A stretch of 64,000 nt of DNA, from contig JBKBHF010000021.1 of the NCBI GenBank assembly GCA_046297695.1, positions 1-64,000 on the forward strand. Direction: 5' to 3'. Shown here piece after piece: positions 54,602 through 62,393 of this stretch. The stretch is from Permianibacter sp046297695. Lineage in GTDB: Bacteria > Pseudomonadota > Gammaproteobacteria > Enterobacterales > Permianibacteraceae. The notes beneath the pieces are model-generated. The model searched no databases, was not told the DNA's origin, and saw nothing but the letters and a program-made list of their open reading frames with translations. Position numbers and translations under genes: made by a program. The stretch's first letter is position 1. Every line of letters starts with the position of its first letter.

Positions 54602-54718
54602 AATTCCAAGTTAGAATGCTTCCCACGTGGGTCTTAGAACCCGGCAGAAATCAAGTACTTGGGTACAGCTAACGGAGGTCGTCAGTATCCCCCAGGGCTA
54701 CTGACAGCGAGGTGACAG

Positions 54719-55357
54719 GTGGTTAGACGGACCAAAGAAGAAGCGCTCGAAACCCGCACCCAGTTGTTGGATGCGGCCGAGCGGGTGTTCAGCGACAAGG
54801 GGGTGACCAATACCTCATTGAACGAAATCGCCGAAGCCGCCGGAGTCACCCGCGGCGCCATCTACTGGCATTTCCGCAACAAGATGGATTTGATCGACGC
54901 GCTCATGGACCGGGTCCGGTTGCCGCTGGAAGATTTGCGCGAACAGGCGATGGCCATTGCGCCTGACGACATCGTCGCCCAGATCCGCATCAACGCCGTG
55001 CATGTGTTGCGGCAAGCAGTACTCGACCCGCACCACCGCGCCATTGCCACCATCCTGCTGCACAAATGCGAATATGTTGACGACGTGCTGCCGCTGAAGC
55101 AGCGCCATCTGGAATCGCGCAACGAATGTGCGGCGGAAGTGGAACAACGATTTGCCTATGCCATCTCGCTGGGGCAGTTGCCGCCCCAGCTGAATCCGCG
55201 GCTGCTGACCATGGCGCTGTTCAGTTATGTCGACGGGCTGATCTACAACTGGCTACTCGATCCGGAATATTTTGATTTGGCCGCCGAAGCCGAAACCCTG
55301 ATCGACATGTTCTTCGATGGTCTGCGCAAACCGATGACGCCGCCGCGCAGCAGCTGA
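54719..55357 (+). CDS. TetR family repressor of the efflux operon (AcrR/TtgR-like)
   Basis: 212 residues. N-terminal TetR helix-turn-helix: RTKEEALETRTQLLDAAERV, TSLNEIAEAAGVTRGAIYWH. C-terminal drug-binding domain in the AcrR style (HHRAIATILLHKCEYVDDVL). Likely releases DNA when bound by pump substrates. GTG start at 54719 with GAGG upstream. Divergent from the adaptor-RND-channel operon, with a matching operator between. Confidence 0.92.
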   Translation: MVRRTKEEALETRTQLLDAAERVFSDKGVTNTSLNEIAEAAGVTRGAIYWHFRNKMDLIDALMDRVRLPLEDLREQAMAIAPDDIVAQIRINAVHVLRQAVLDPHHRAIATILLHKCEYVDDVLPLKQRHLESRNECAAEVEQRFAYAISLGQLPPQLNPRLLTMALFSYVDGLIYNWLLDPEYFDLAAEAETLIDMFFDGLRKPMTPPRSS

Positions 55358-55368
55358 ACACCAACCAC

Positions 55369-55812
55369 TCAGCGCAAAATGCCGGCCCGGCGGCGGTCAT
55401 GCAACATGGCGCCAATCTTGCCGCCAACGAGCAACGCCGACAAAAACACCGGTAACAGCGACCAGACAAACCAGTCCGGGTACGCCACGGACAACACATT
55501 GAGCAGCGCCAACAAGGCAACGAGCGCCACCACCAACGCCGCATGACGCCACGGCTGCTGCGGCGACAACCAGGCCGCCAGAATGGCGCCATCACAGGCA
55601 CCGAACGCGTAAGAAAGCAGCACCATTAGCAAGGCACCGCGCGGCGCCCCCGCCCAGTAATGCGCCCATTGCGCCGGCTCATTCAGCTGAAGTGTTGGTG
55701 GCAGCGGGAACAGCCGGAAACCGGCCCACTGCAGCAACAGAATGAGCAGAACGGCAACTGCCAAGCCCAATGCAATAGCCCCAACCGAACGCAGCACGCC
55801 GCCATCACCCAT
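55369..55812 (-). CDS. Hypothetical four-TM membrane protein
   Basis: 147 residues from ATG 55812 (a longer start at 55848 is possible). Four hydrophobic segments: GAIALGLAVAVLLILLLQW, GALLMVLLSYAFGACDGAIL, a third at AALVVALVALLALLNVLSV and a fourth at VWSLLPVFLSALLVGGKIGA. The C-terminus is basic (MLHDRRRAG). No named family recognised. It lies 11 bp from the convergent tetR stop. Confidence 0.65.
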   Translation of the reverse strand: MGDGGVLRSVGAIALGLAVAVLLILLLQWAGFRLFPLPPTLQLNEPAQWAHYWAGAPRGALLMVLLSYAFGACDGAILAAWLSPQQPWRHAALVVALVALLALLNVLSVAYPDWFVWSLLPVFLSALLVGGKIGAMLHDRRRAGILR

Positions 55813-56077
55813 CTTGCGCCAACCGGGCCGCACTATCGCATCACGCAACAGCCGTTGCCAAGCCGCTCAAACGGCAATTCCGCAGCCGCCGGCCTGCCTG
55901 ATGGACTTCCGCAAAAGCCAAAGCGGACTACGCAGCAAGCGCAGTCACGGATGTCACCACCGCTTGCTTGGCGCGACGAACAACGGTGTGAGCGAACCAC
56001 CCGAACCTCTGCTTCTGCCCGAGGCATATCAGAGCAAAGGCGTGTTACACCGCGCGGTTCAAACAATGGTCAAAAGC

Positions 56078-56105
56078 AAAACGGCGGCCATGCGGCCGCC
56101 GTTTT
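56078..56105. terminator. Bidirectional rho-independent terminator
   Basis: Perfect 12-bp stem AAAACGGCGGCC/GGCCGCCGTTTT with an ATGC loop, 19 bp after the first PEP-CTERM-like gene. The rest of the ~275 bp gap to 55849 shows no gene. Confidence 0.85.
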
Positions 56106-56123
56106 GTCGTGCTGTTAAAAGCT

Positions 56124-56951
56124 TCAGTTTTTGCGCGGCCGACGCAGTGAGAAGGCCAGCAAACCCGCGCCGAGCAACGCCAGCGTTTCCGGAGTCGGAA
56201 CGATGTAATCGATGCGGGCCTGAGTGATCAGACGGCTGAAGCCTTCCGAATACACTTCGCCTTCGCCGCATCCCGCTTCACCATCGGCCGAGCAAGCCTC
56301 GGTGGTGTAGATGGTGAACGTGCCGTCACCATTGTCGACCACCGTGGTGCCGAGGCCGGCAAAGAACTGGAAGGACAAGACATACCAGCCGCCGCCGTCA
56401 TAGAAGAACGGGATCGAGCCCTGCAGGCCACCGGTGCGGAAAATATCGTCACAGGCGCTGTCGTTCGGGTTCGGGCCAGGGCAGTCTTCTGAATCCAGAT
56501 TCAGGGTTTCGTCGAACAGCACGCCGTTCACACCACCAACCGGGAAGTACAGTGGCGCCACCAATTCGAACAAACCGGAGATGGCAACGGTTTCCATGTT
56601 GCCGCCAGGCGCAGTGATGATGTGGTTGTAATGGTCGAAGTAGTTGATATCGACCCAGCCACCGTTGGTGATGATGGTGCCAGCGATATTGGTGATTTCC
56701 AGATAGCTCTGGGCATCTTCCGGGTTCGCTTCGGTACCCCAGGCCAAATTGCGATAGGTGCCATCTGTGTTGGCGTCGCTGAAGTTCATCGAGCAGATAT
56801 TGGCATCGACGGCTCCGCCTTCGCAGGTCCAGCCCGAACCAATGAAACCGGTGGTGGTTTCAAAATCAAAGCTCGGAATACTCGGGTCAGAGTTCGCCAC
56901 GCCTGCCCCAGCCAGCATCATGCCGGCCATCATCAGTTGCTTGAAGCGCAT
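56124..56951 (-). CDS. PEP-CTERM-like secreted protein (paralog 1)
   Basis: 275 residues. Signal peptide MRFKQLMMAGMMLAGAGVANS, a beta-rich body, then the C-terminal sorting-type tail VPTPETLALLGAGLLAFSLRRPRK: short motif, hydrophobic helix and basic end. The motif is PTPE rather than the usual PEP. YFDHYNHIITA resembles the His/Asn signature of THxN-type PEP-CTERM proteins. Probably processed by an exosortase and displayed at the surface; no exosortase is in the window. AAGGAGT precedes ATG 56951. Tandem paralog of the 57301-58128 gene. Confidence 0.82.
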   Translation of the reverse strand: MRFKQLMMAGMMLAGAGVANSDPSIPSFDFETTTGFIGSGWTCEGGAVDANICSMNFSDANTDGTYRNLAWGTEANPEDAQSYLEITNIAGTIITNGGWVDINYFDHYNHIITAPGGNMETVAISGLFELVAPLYFPVGGVNGVLFDETLNLDSEDCPGPNPNDSACDDIFRTGGLQGSIPFFYDGGGWYVLSFQFFAGLGTTVVDNGDGTFTIYTTEACSADGEAGCGEGEVYSEGFSRLITQARIDYIVPTPETLALLGAGLLAFSLRRPRKN

Positions 56952-57010
56952 AGTCCACTCCTTTGGTTGGGTGATTGATTCGGCGCCAATAACCGCCAAG
57001 GCTCTGGTCA

Positions 57011-57039
57011 ATTATTGAGCATCGATCATGCCAGTTCAA
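57011..57039 (-). promoter_or_regulatory. Predicted sigma-70 promoter of PEP-CTERM paralog 1
   Basis: On the minus strand, -35 TTGAAC (57039-57034), a 17-nt spacer, then -10 AATAAT (57016-57011), ~60 bp upstream of the start codon. This is the clearest promoter match in the 349-bp gap 56952-57300, which otherwise holds the paralog 2 terminator. Confidence 0.5.
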
Positions 57040-57237
57040 CTTTTGTTCAATGAATCAGAGACTTATTGCTCCGGCCCCGATGCTACCGTGCCGCTTTTGT
57101 AAAGCAGCCCGACAGCCGGAATTGGTACAAAAATCCGGAACTAGCGCTGATCCCGACATCGCGGTGGCCGGCGCACGGCGCCGTTGGGCGCAGTGTCAGC
57201 CCCGAGCCGACAAGGTGATAACGCGTTACGAAGCAAG

Positions 57238-57269
57238 AAAAAGGGCGACCCATGGGGCCGCCCTTTTTT
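57238..57269. terminator. Rho-independent terminator after PEP-CTERM paralog 2
   Basis: Stem AAAAAGGGCG against CGCCCTTTTT with an inner CCC/GGG pairing and a short loop. A-run on one side, T-run on the other, 31 bp after the stop codon on the minus strand. Confidence 0.8.
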
Positions 57270-57300
57270 ACTTTCCGAAAGCGCCACGGCGCCATCGTTA

Positions 57301-58128
57301 TTACTTGTTGCGCGGACGACGCAGCGCGAAGCCGACCAGACCGAGGCCCAGCAGTGCCAGCGTTTCCGGGGTCGGAACCACGTAGTCGATACGGGCCTGG
57401 GTGATCAGGCGGCTGATGCCCGGGGTGTAGGTTTCACCCGCGCCGCAGCCGGCGATGCCGTCAGTCGAGCAGGCTTCGGTGGTGTAGATGGTGAAGGAGC
57501 CGTCGCCATTCGGAACAACGGTAGTGCCTTCGCCAGCGAAGAACTGGAACGACAAGATGTACCAGCCGCCGCCGTCGTAATAGAACGGAATCGAAGCCGA
57601 CAGACCGGTGGTGATGAAGATGTCGTCACAGGCGCTGCCGTTCGGGTTCGGGCCCGGGCAAACGTTCGAGTTCTGGTTGAAGGTTTCGTCGAAAATGACC
57701 GGAGCCGGGCTGCCGACGCCGAAGAACACCGGGTTCACGATCTCGAACAGACCCTGAACGGTGACGGTTTCCATGTTGCCACCGGCTTGGGTGATGATGT
57801 GGTTGTAGTGGTCGAAGTAGTTGATATCGACCCAGCCACCGTTGGTGATGATGGTGCCGGCGATGTTGGTAATGTTCAGGAAGCTCTGCGAGTCGACCGG
57901 ATTGGCCTCCGTGCCCCACGCCAGCCGGTTATAAGTGCCATTGTCATTCAGGTTGCTGAAGTTCATCGAGCAGATGTTGGCATTGACGGCACCGCCTTCG
58001 CAGGTCCAGCCGCTGTTGACAAAGCCGGTGGTGGTTTCGAAATCGAAACTCGGAATCGTCGGGTCAGCGCTGACGACGCTGGCGCCGGCCAAGGCAAAGC
58101 CGGCCAAAATCAGTTGCTTCAAACGCAT
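57301..58128 (-). CDS. PEP-CTERM-like secreted protein (paralog 2)
   Basis: 275 residues, the same length as paralog 1 and similar along its whole length: ADPTIPSFDFETTTGFVNSG, GGWVDINYFDHYNHII, CPGPNPNGSACDDIF and FYYDGGGWYILSFQFFAG are shared with few changes. Signal peptide ends VVSA-DP. C-terminal tail VPTPETLALLGLGLVGFALR then RPRNK. Four paired cysteines in the body suggest disulfides. A tandem duplication with each copy having its own terminator, so they are separately expressed. Confidence 0.83.
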   Translation of the reverse strand: MRLKQLILAGFALAGASVVSADPTIPSFDFETTTGFVNSGWTCEGGAVNANICSMNFSNLNDNGTYNRLAWGTEANPVDSQSFLNITNIAGTIITNGGWVDINYFDHYNHIITQAGGNMETVTVQGLFEIVNPVFFGVGSPAPVIFDETFNQNSNVCPGPNPNGSACDDIFITTGLSASIPFYYDGGGWYILSFQFFAGEGTTVVPNGDGSFTIYTTEACSTDGIAGCGAGETYTPGISRLITQARIDYVVPTPETLALLGLGLVGFALRRPRNK

Positions 58129-58294
58129 GGTCCACTCCGTGGTAGGTGAGGTTGGGGTTACCAAACCCTTTGAAGCACGAGCCGTGCCATAAGCAAATAT
58201 CCCATTATTTACAATAACTTAAGATGCAACACTGAGCACATTAGCCGCTTCACTGTAAAAGTCGCTGACTGCCCGATTCGACGCTTTGTGAACG

Positions 58295-59599
58295 TCATCC
58301 CACTTTGCCATGCCAGCCGGGGCATTTTTTGCGCACGGCCCTGTTCTTCAGCTGCACATACGCCGGTAACCCATCGTGATACGGCGGATACGCCTCGCCT
58401 TGTATCAGCGGCAACAGGTACTTGCGGCAGGCGGCGGTGATATGAAAACCATCGGCGCTGATGAAATTGGCCGGCATCTTGCGCTCGACATTGGCGATGT
58501 CGCTGAGCGCCGCCATGCCGATCGCCCAGCCGTATTGCGGGCCTTTCTTGCGCACGATGACCGGCATCACGGCGTTGTGGCCTTTGACGGCAAATTCGAC
58601 CGCCGCCTTGCCGACCGCGTAGGCCTGTTCGAGATCGGTTTTCGCGGCGATGTGACGCGCCGAGCGTTGCAGGTAATCGGCGACGGCATAGTGGTATTTG
58701 TAGCCGAGCGCATCCTTGATGAGCTGGGCAATCACCGGCGCGACACCGCCGAGCTGGCTGTGACCGAACGCATCCTTGGTGCCAGCCTCGGCGAGGAATT
58801 TGCCGTCCGAGTTCTTGAGCCCTTCCGACACCACCACCGTGCAGTAGCCGTGCTGTTTGACGCAGGCTTCGACCCGTTCGAGAAATTGCTGCTGGGCAAA
58901 CGGCACTTCCGGAAACAGGATGATGTGCGGCGGCTGCCCGGATTTTTCGCTGGCAAGTCCGGCGGCCGCCGCGATCCAGCCGGCGTGCCGGCCCATCACT
59001 TCCAGCACGAAGATCTTGGTCGAGCTGGTCGCCATCGAGGCGACATCCAGCCCCGCCTCGCGGATCGAAACCGCTACGTATTTGGCCACCGAACCGAAGC
59101 CCGGGCAGTTGTCGGTGATCGGCAAATCATTGTCGACCGTTTTCGGAATGCCGATGCAGGTCAGCGGATAGCCGTGCGCGGCGGCAAACTGCGCGATCTT
59201 GTTGGCGGTATCCATCGAATCGTTGCCGCCGTTGTAGAAAAAGTAGCGAATGTCGTGCGCGCTGAACACCTCCAGCAGACGCTCGTATTCAGCCCGGTTC
59301 TGCTCGATCGATTTCAGCTTGTAGCGGCAGGAGCCAAAAGCGCCGCCGGGCGTGTGCTTGAGCGCGGCGATGGCGTCGCGGCTTTCCAGACTGGTGTCGA
59401 TGAGGTTTTCGTGCAAAGCGCCGATGATGCCGTCCCGGCCGGCAAACACCTTGCCGATTTTCTTCGGGTATTTGCGGGCGGTTTCCAGCACGCCGGCCGC
59501 CGAGGCATTGATCACCGCCGTGACGCCGCCCGACTGGGCATAAAACGCGTTGTAGACCTTGCCCGCCTTGGCTTTCGCCTGCATCGTCTTTGCCATCAT
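58295..59599 (-). CDS. pfp: Pyrophosphate-dependent 6-phosphofructokinase
   Basis: 434 residues. Reversible phosphorylation of fructose 6-phosphate using PPi. YAQSGGVTAVINASAAGV, YNGGNDSMDTANK, GIPKTVDNDLPITD and FVLEVMGRHAGWIAAAAG are diagnostic. The GGND in place of GGDG, and the Lys in PKTVDND, indicate PPi rather than ATP use. AGGAG lies 8 nt before ATG 59599; the longer frame upstream has no support. With fbp at 33.8 kb it offers flexible glycolysis and gluconeogenesis. Confidence 0.9.
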   Translation of the reverse strand: MMAKTMQAKAKAGKVYNAFYAQSGGVTAVINASAAGVLETARKYPKKIGKVFAGRDGIIGALHENLIDTSLESRDAIAALKHTPGGAFGSCRYKLKSIEQNRAEYERLLEVFSAHDIRYFFYNGGNDSMDTANKIAQFAAAHGYPLTCIGIPKTVDNDLPITDNCPGFGSVAKYVAVSIREAGLDVASMATSSTKIFVLEVMGRHAGWIAAAAGLASEKSGQPPHIILFPEVPFAQQQFLERVEACVKQHGYCTVVVSEGLKNSDGKFLAEAGTKDAFGHSQLGGVAPVIAQLIKDALGYKYHYAVADYLQRSARHIAAKTDLEQAYAVGKAAVEFAVKGHNAVMPVIVRKKGPQYGWAIGMAALSDIANVERKMPANFISADGFHITAACRKYLLPLIQGEAYPPYHDGLPAYVQLKNRAVRKKCPGWHGKVG

Positions 59600-59722
59600 T
59601 ACCGCTCCTGTCTCTGCTGCCTTGTCTCTGCTGCCTTGTGTCGGCGGCCCTGCGCCGGCATCCACGTGGACGCTGCGCACCTGCCCCCGGCATAATAGCC
59701 AATGCCTCGCCGGAGTTAACGC

Positions 59723-60220
59723 ATGTTGTCCTTGTTGCGGCTGTATTGGCCGCTTTGTCAGTTGCAACGGGGTCCGCAGGATCTGCCGGCAGACCCGGCG
59801 CTGCTGTTGCGCAATCTCCTGCTCTGTCTGCTGCTGGGTTTGCTGTCGTTCAGCATCAACCAGAATGGTGCCGACGCCGTGCTGCGCACGCTGGTGTCAC
59901 TCGGCCTCAGCCTCGCCTGCTGGACCGTTCTGCTGCGTTGCCTGGCCAAACCGGGCCGGCAGTTGCAAACCCTGACTGCCATTTACGGTTGTGCCGTCAT
60001 CATCAATGTCGTGCTGCTGCCCGTCGGTTGGCTGCTCGATGCCGCCGGCGACCATCCCGGCTTTCTGCCGTGGCTGTTGCTCGGCATGATGGTCTGGAGT
60101 CAGGTCATCAACGGCCATATCCTGCGTCACACGCTGGAGTGGCCGCTGTGGGGCGGTGTCGTCCTGGCGCTGGCCGTGTTCTTTTTGCGCTTGCAGCTCT
60201 TTGCGCTGATTTTCCGCTAA
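59723..60220 (+). CDS. Yip1-like membrane protein
   Basis: 165 residues with four to five transmembrane segments (LLLRNLLLCLLLGLLSFSI, YGCAVIINVVLLPVGWLLD, LPWLLLGMMVWSQVINGHIL). Overall pattern resembles short YIP1-domain proteins often found near mpl. Function unknown. It ends 21 bp before mpl and is probably co-transcribed with it. Confidence 0.7.
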   Translation: MLSLLRLYWPLCQLQRGPQDLPADPALLLRNLLLCLLLGLLSFSINQNGADAVLRTLVSLGLSLACWTVLLRCLAKPGRQLQTLTAIYGCAVIINVVLLPVGWLLDAAGDHPGFLPWLLLGMMVWSQVINGHILRHTLEWPLWGGVVLALAVFFLRLQLFALIFR

Positions 60221-60241
60221 CCGGACCCTTTCTATCTCATT

Positions 60242-61585
60242 ATGCATATTCATATCCTCGGTATTTGCGGCACCTTCATGGGCGGGCTCGCCCTGCTCGC
60301 GCGCGAACTCGGTCACCGGGTCAGCGGCTCGGACGAAAACGTCTACCCGCCGATGAGTACCCAGCTCGAACAGGCGGGCATCGCGCTGCAAAGCGGTTTT
60401 GCGCCGGAAAGCATTCCGGCCGATACCGATCTGGTGTTGATTGGCAATGCCTTGTCGCGCGGCAATCCCGCCGTCGAGTACGTGCTCAATCGCGGTTTGA
60501 AGTACCAGAGCGGCGCGCAGTGGCTCGCCGAAGCGGTGTTGCAGGACCGCTGGGTGATCGCCGTGGCCGGCACCCACGGCAAGACCACCACCACCAGCCT
60601 GGTCAGCTGGATCCTCGAATACGCCGGCTTGCAGCCGGGCTTTCTGATCGGTGGCGTCGCCCGCAATTTCGGCGTTTCAGCGCGGCTCGGCAAGGCGCCG
60701 TTCTTCGTTGTGGAAGCAGACGAATACGACACCGCCTTCTTCGACAAACGCTCGAAGTTCGTGCACTACCATCCGCGCACCGCCATTCTGAACAATCTGG
60801 AATTTGATCACGCCGACATCTACCCGGATTTGGCGGCCATCGAAACCCAGTTTCACCACCTGATCCGGACTATCCCCGGTGAGGGCAAGATCATTTATCC
60901 GGCCGGCGATGCAGCCTTGCAACGCGTGCTCACACGTGGCTGCTGGACGCCGACCGAAACGCTCGGCAGCGATGGCTGGCGTGCCGACAAGGTCAATTCG
61001 CACGACAACAGCTTCGAGGTGATTTGGCAGCAGCAAAAGCAGGGTCGGGTCGAATGGTCACTGCTCGGCAGTCACAACCGCGACAATGCGCTCGCTGCAC
61101 TGGCAGCTGCCCGTCACTGTGGCGTGCCGGTTGCTCAGGGCATTGAAGCGCTGCGCCAGTTCAAGGGCATCAAACGCCGGCTCGAACTGCGCGGCGAAGC
61201 CAACGGCATCCGGGTCTATGATGATTTTGCCCACCATCCGACCGCGATCGCCACGACGCTGGCCGGCTTGCGGGCGCAGGTCGGCAATGCCCGCATCCTG
61301 GCGGTCGTCGATCCGCGCTCGGCAACGATGAAAATGGGCGTGCACAAGGACACGCTGGCGCCGTCGCTGGCCGGTGCCGATGCGGTGTTCCTGCACAAAC
61401 CGGACAACCTGAAATGGGAAGCGACGGTGCCAGCCGATTTCGGCAAACCGTGGCAGACCTACAATGACGTGGACGCCATTGTCAGTGCCGCCAAGAGCTG
61501 GTGCCGACCCGGCGACCACGTGCTGGTGATGAGCAACGGCGGCTTTGGCGGGATACACGAGAAGTTGCTGAGAGCATTGGCGTAG
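60242..61585 (+). CDS. mpl: UDP-MurNAc:L-Ala-gamma-D-Glu-meso-DAP ligase
   Basis: 447 residues. Recycles the murein tripeptide by joining it to UDP-N-acetylmuramate. N-terminal MHIHILGICGTFMGGLALLA, ATP loop GTHGKTTTTS at ~110-119, VVEADEYDTAFFDKRSKFVH, LGSHNRDNALAALAAARHCG and YDDFAHHPTAIATTLAGLRA are diagnostic of Mpl within the Mur ligases. The ubiX gene follows after REP-like repeats, the usual gammaproteobacterial order. Confidence 0.96.
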   Translation: MHIHILGICGTFMGGLALLARELGHRVSGSDENVYPPMSTQLEQAGIALQSGFAPESIPADTDLVLIGNALSRGNPAVEYVLNRGLKYQSGAQWLAEAVLQDRWVIAVAGTHGKTTTTSLVSWILEYAGLQPGFLIGGVARNFGVSARLGKAPFFVVEADEYDTAFFDKRSKFVHYHPRTAILNNLEFDHADIYPDLAAIETQFHHLIRTIPGEGKIIYPAGDAALQRVLTRGCWTPTETLGSDGWRADKVNSHDNSFEVIWQQQKQGRVEWSLLGSHNRDNALAALAAARHCGVPVAQGIEALRQFKGIKRRLELRGEANGIRVYDDFAHHPTAIATTLAGLRAQVGNARILAVVDPRSATMKMGVHKDTLAPSLAGADAVFLHKPDNLKWEATVPADFGKPWQTYNDVDAIVSAAKSWCRPGDHVLVMSNGGFGGIHEKLLRALA

Positions 61586-61739
61586 GGTGCGTCATGACGC
61601 ACCGCTTCTGTATTGGTTTGACGCGTCCGACTGGCGGGTCATCACCCGCCCTACACCGGCTACCCGAGCCATTTTCTGTAGGGTGCCCTGATCGCGATGT
61701 AGGATGCCAAAACAATCGCGGCCAAGGCCGCTCCTGCGA
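61586..61739. repeat. Three REP-like palindromes between mpl and ubiX
   Basis: Three separate palindromes: 61586-61603 (GGTGCGTCATGACGCACC), 61633-61650 (GGCGGGTCATCACCCGCC), and about 61716-61739 built on GCGGCCAAGGCCGC. The first two share a GGGT-CAT-ACCC style; the third resembles Pseudomonas-type REP sequences. No gene in this gap. Confidence 0.7.
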
Positions 61740-61769
61740 GAACACGCAACGCATACGAGGGCTGCAGCA

Positions 61770-62384
61770 ATGACGGAACGTGCCATCACACTCGCGCTGA
61801 CCGGTGCCTCCGGTGCGCCGTACGCGTTGCGGCTGCTGCAATGCCTTGCCAGCCACTACGACAGGATTTACGTCTTGCTGTCGCCACCGGCGCGGGTCGT
61901 GCTGGCGACCGAAGTTGATCTGAAACTGCCGGAAAACACCCGTGACTGTCAGCAGAAGCTACAACAGCACTTGCAGCTCGCAGCAGGCAAAATTGAGATC
62001 GTTGCCCGCGACAACTGGTTCAGCCCGGTCGCCAGCGGCTCCAGCGCACCGAAGCAAATGGTGATCTGCCCATGCAGCACCGGCACGCTGTCGGCGATTG
62101 CGATTGGCGCTTCAGATAACCTGATCGAACGCGCCGCCGATGTTGTCATCAAGGAAAAAGGCCAGCTGATTCTGGTGCCACGGGAAACACCGTTTTCGGC
62201 GATTCACTTGGAAAACATGCTGAAGCTCGCCCAGCTCGGCGTCACCATCATGCCGGCCGCGCCAGGCTTCTATCACAATCCCAAATCAGTGGATGATCTG
62301 GTCGACTTTATCGTCGCGCGGATTCTCGATCACCTCGGCGTGCCACAGGCATTGGCGCCGCGCTGGGGTTACGGCGGCGAATGA
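61770..62384 (+). CDS. ubiX: Flavin prenyltransferase UbiX
   Basis: 204 residues. Makes prenylated FMN for the UbiD decarboxylase of ubiquinone synthesis. ITLALTGASGAPYALRLL, PCSTGTLSAIAIGASDNLIE, RAADVVIKEKGQLILVPRET and IMPAAPGFYHNPKSVDDLVD are diagnostic. ATG 61770 has GAGG upstream; upstream frame is in the repeats. It converges with the GGDEF-EAL gene, 9 bp apart. Confidence 0.96.
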   Translation: MTERAITLALTGASGAPYALRLLQCLASHYDRIYVLLSPPARVVLATEVDLKLPENTRDCQQKLQQHLQLAAGKIEIVARDNWFSPVASGSSAPKQMVICPCSTGTLSAIAIGASDNLIERAADVVIKEKGQLILVPRETPFSAIHLENMLKLAQLGVTIMPAAPGFYHNPKSVDDLVDFIVARILDHLGVPQALAPRWGYGGE

Positions 62385-62393
62385 GCGCTCCCG

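Noticed and set aside
59600..59767. Extended N-terminus of the phosphofructokinase
   Set aside because: The segment has no family resemblance, and AGGAG sits correctly before ATG 59599.
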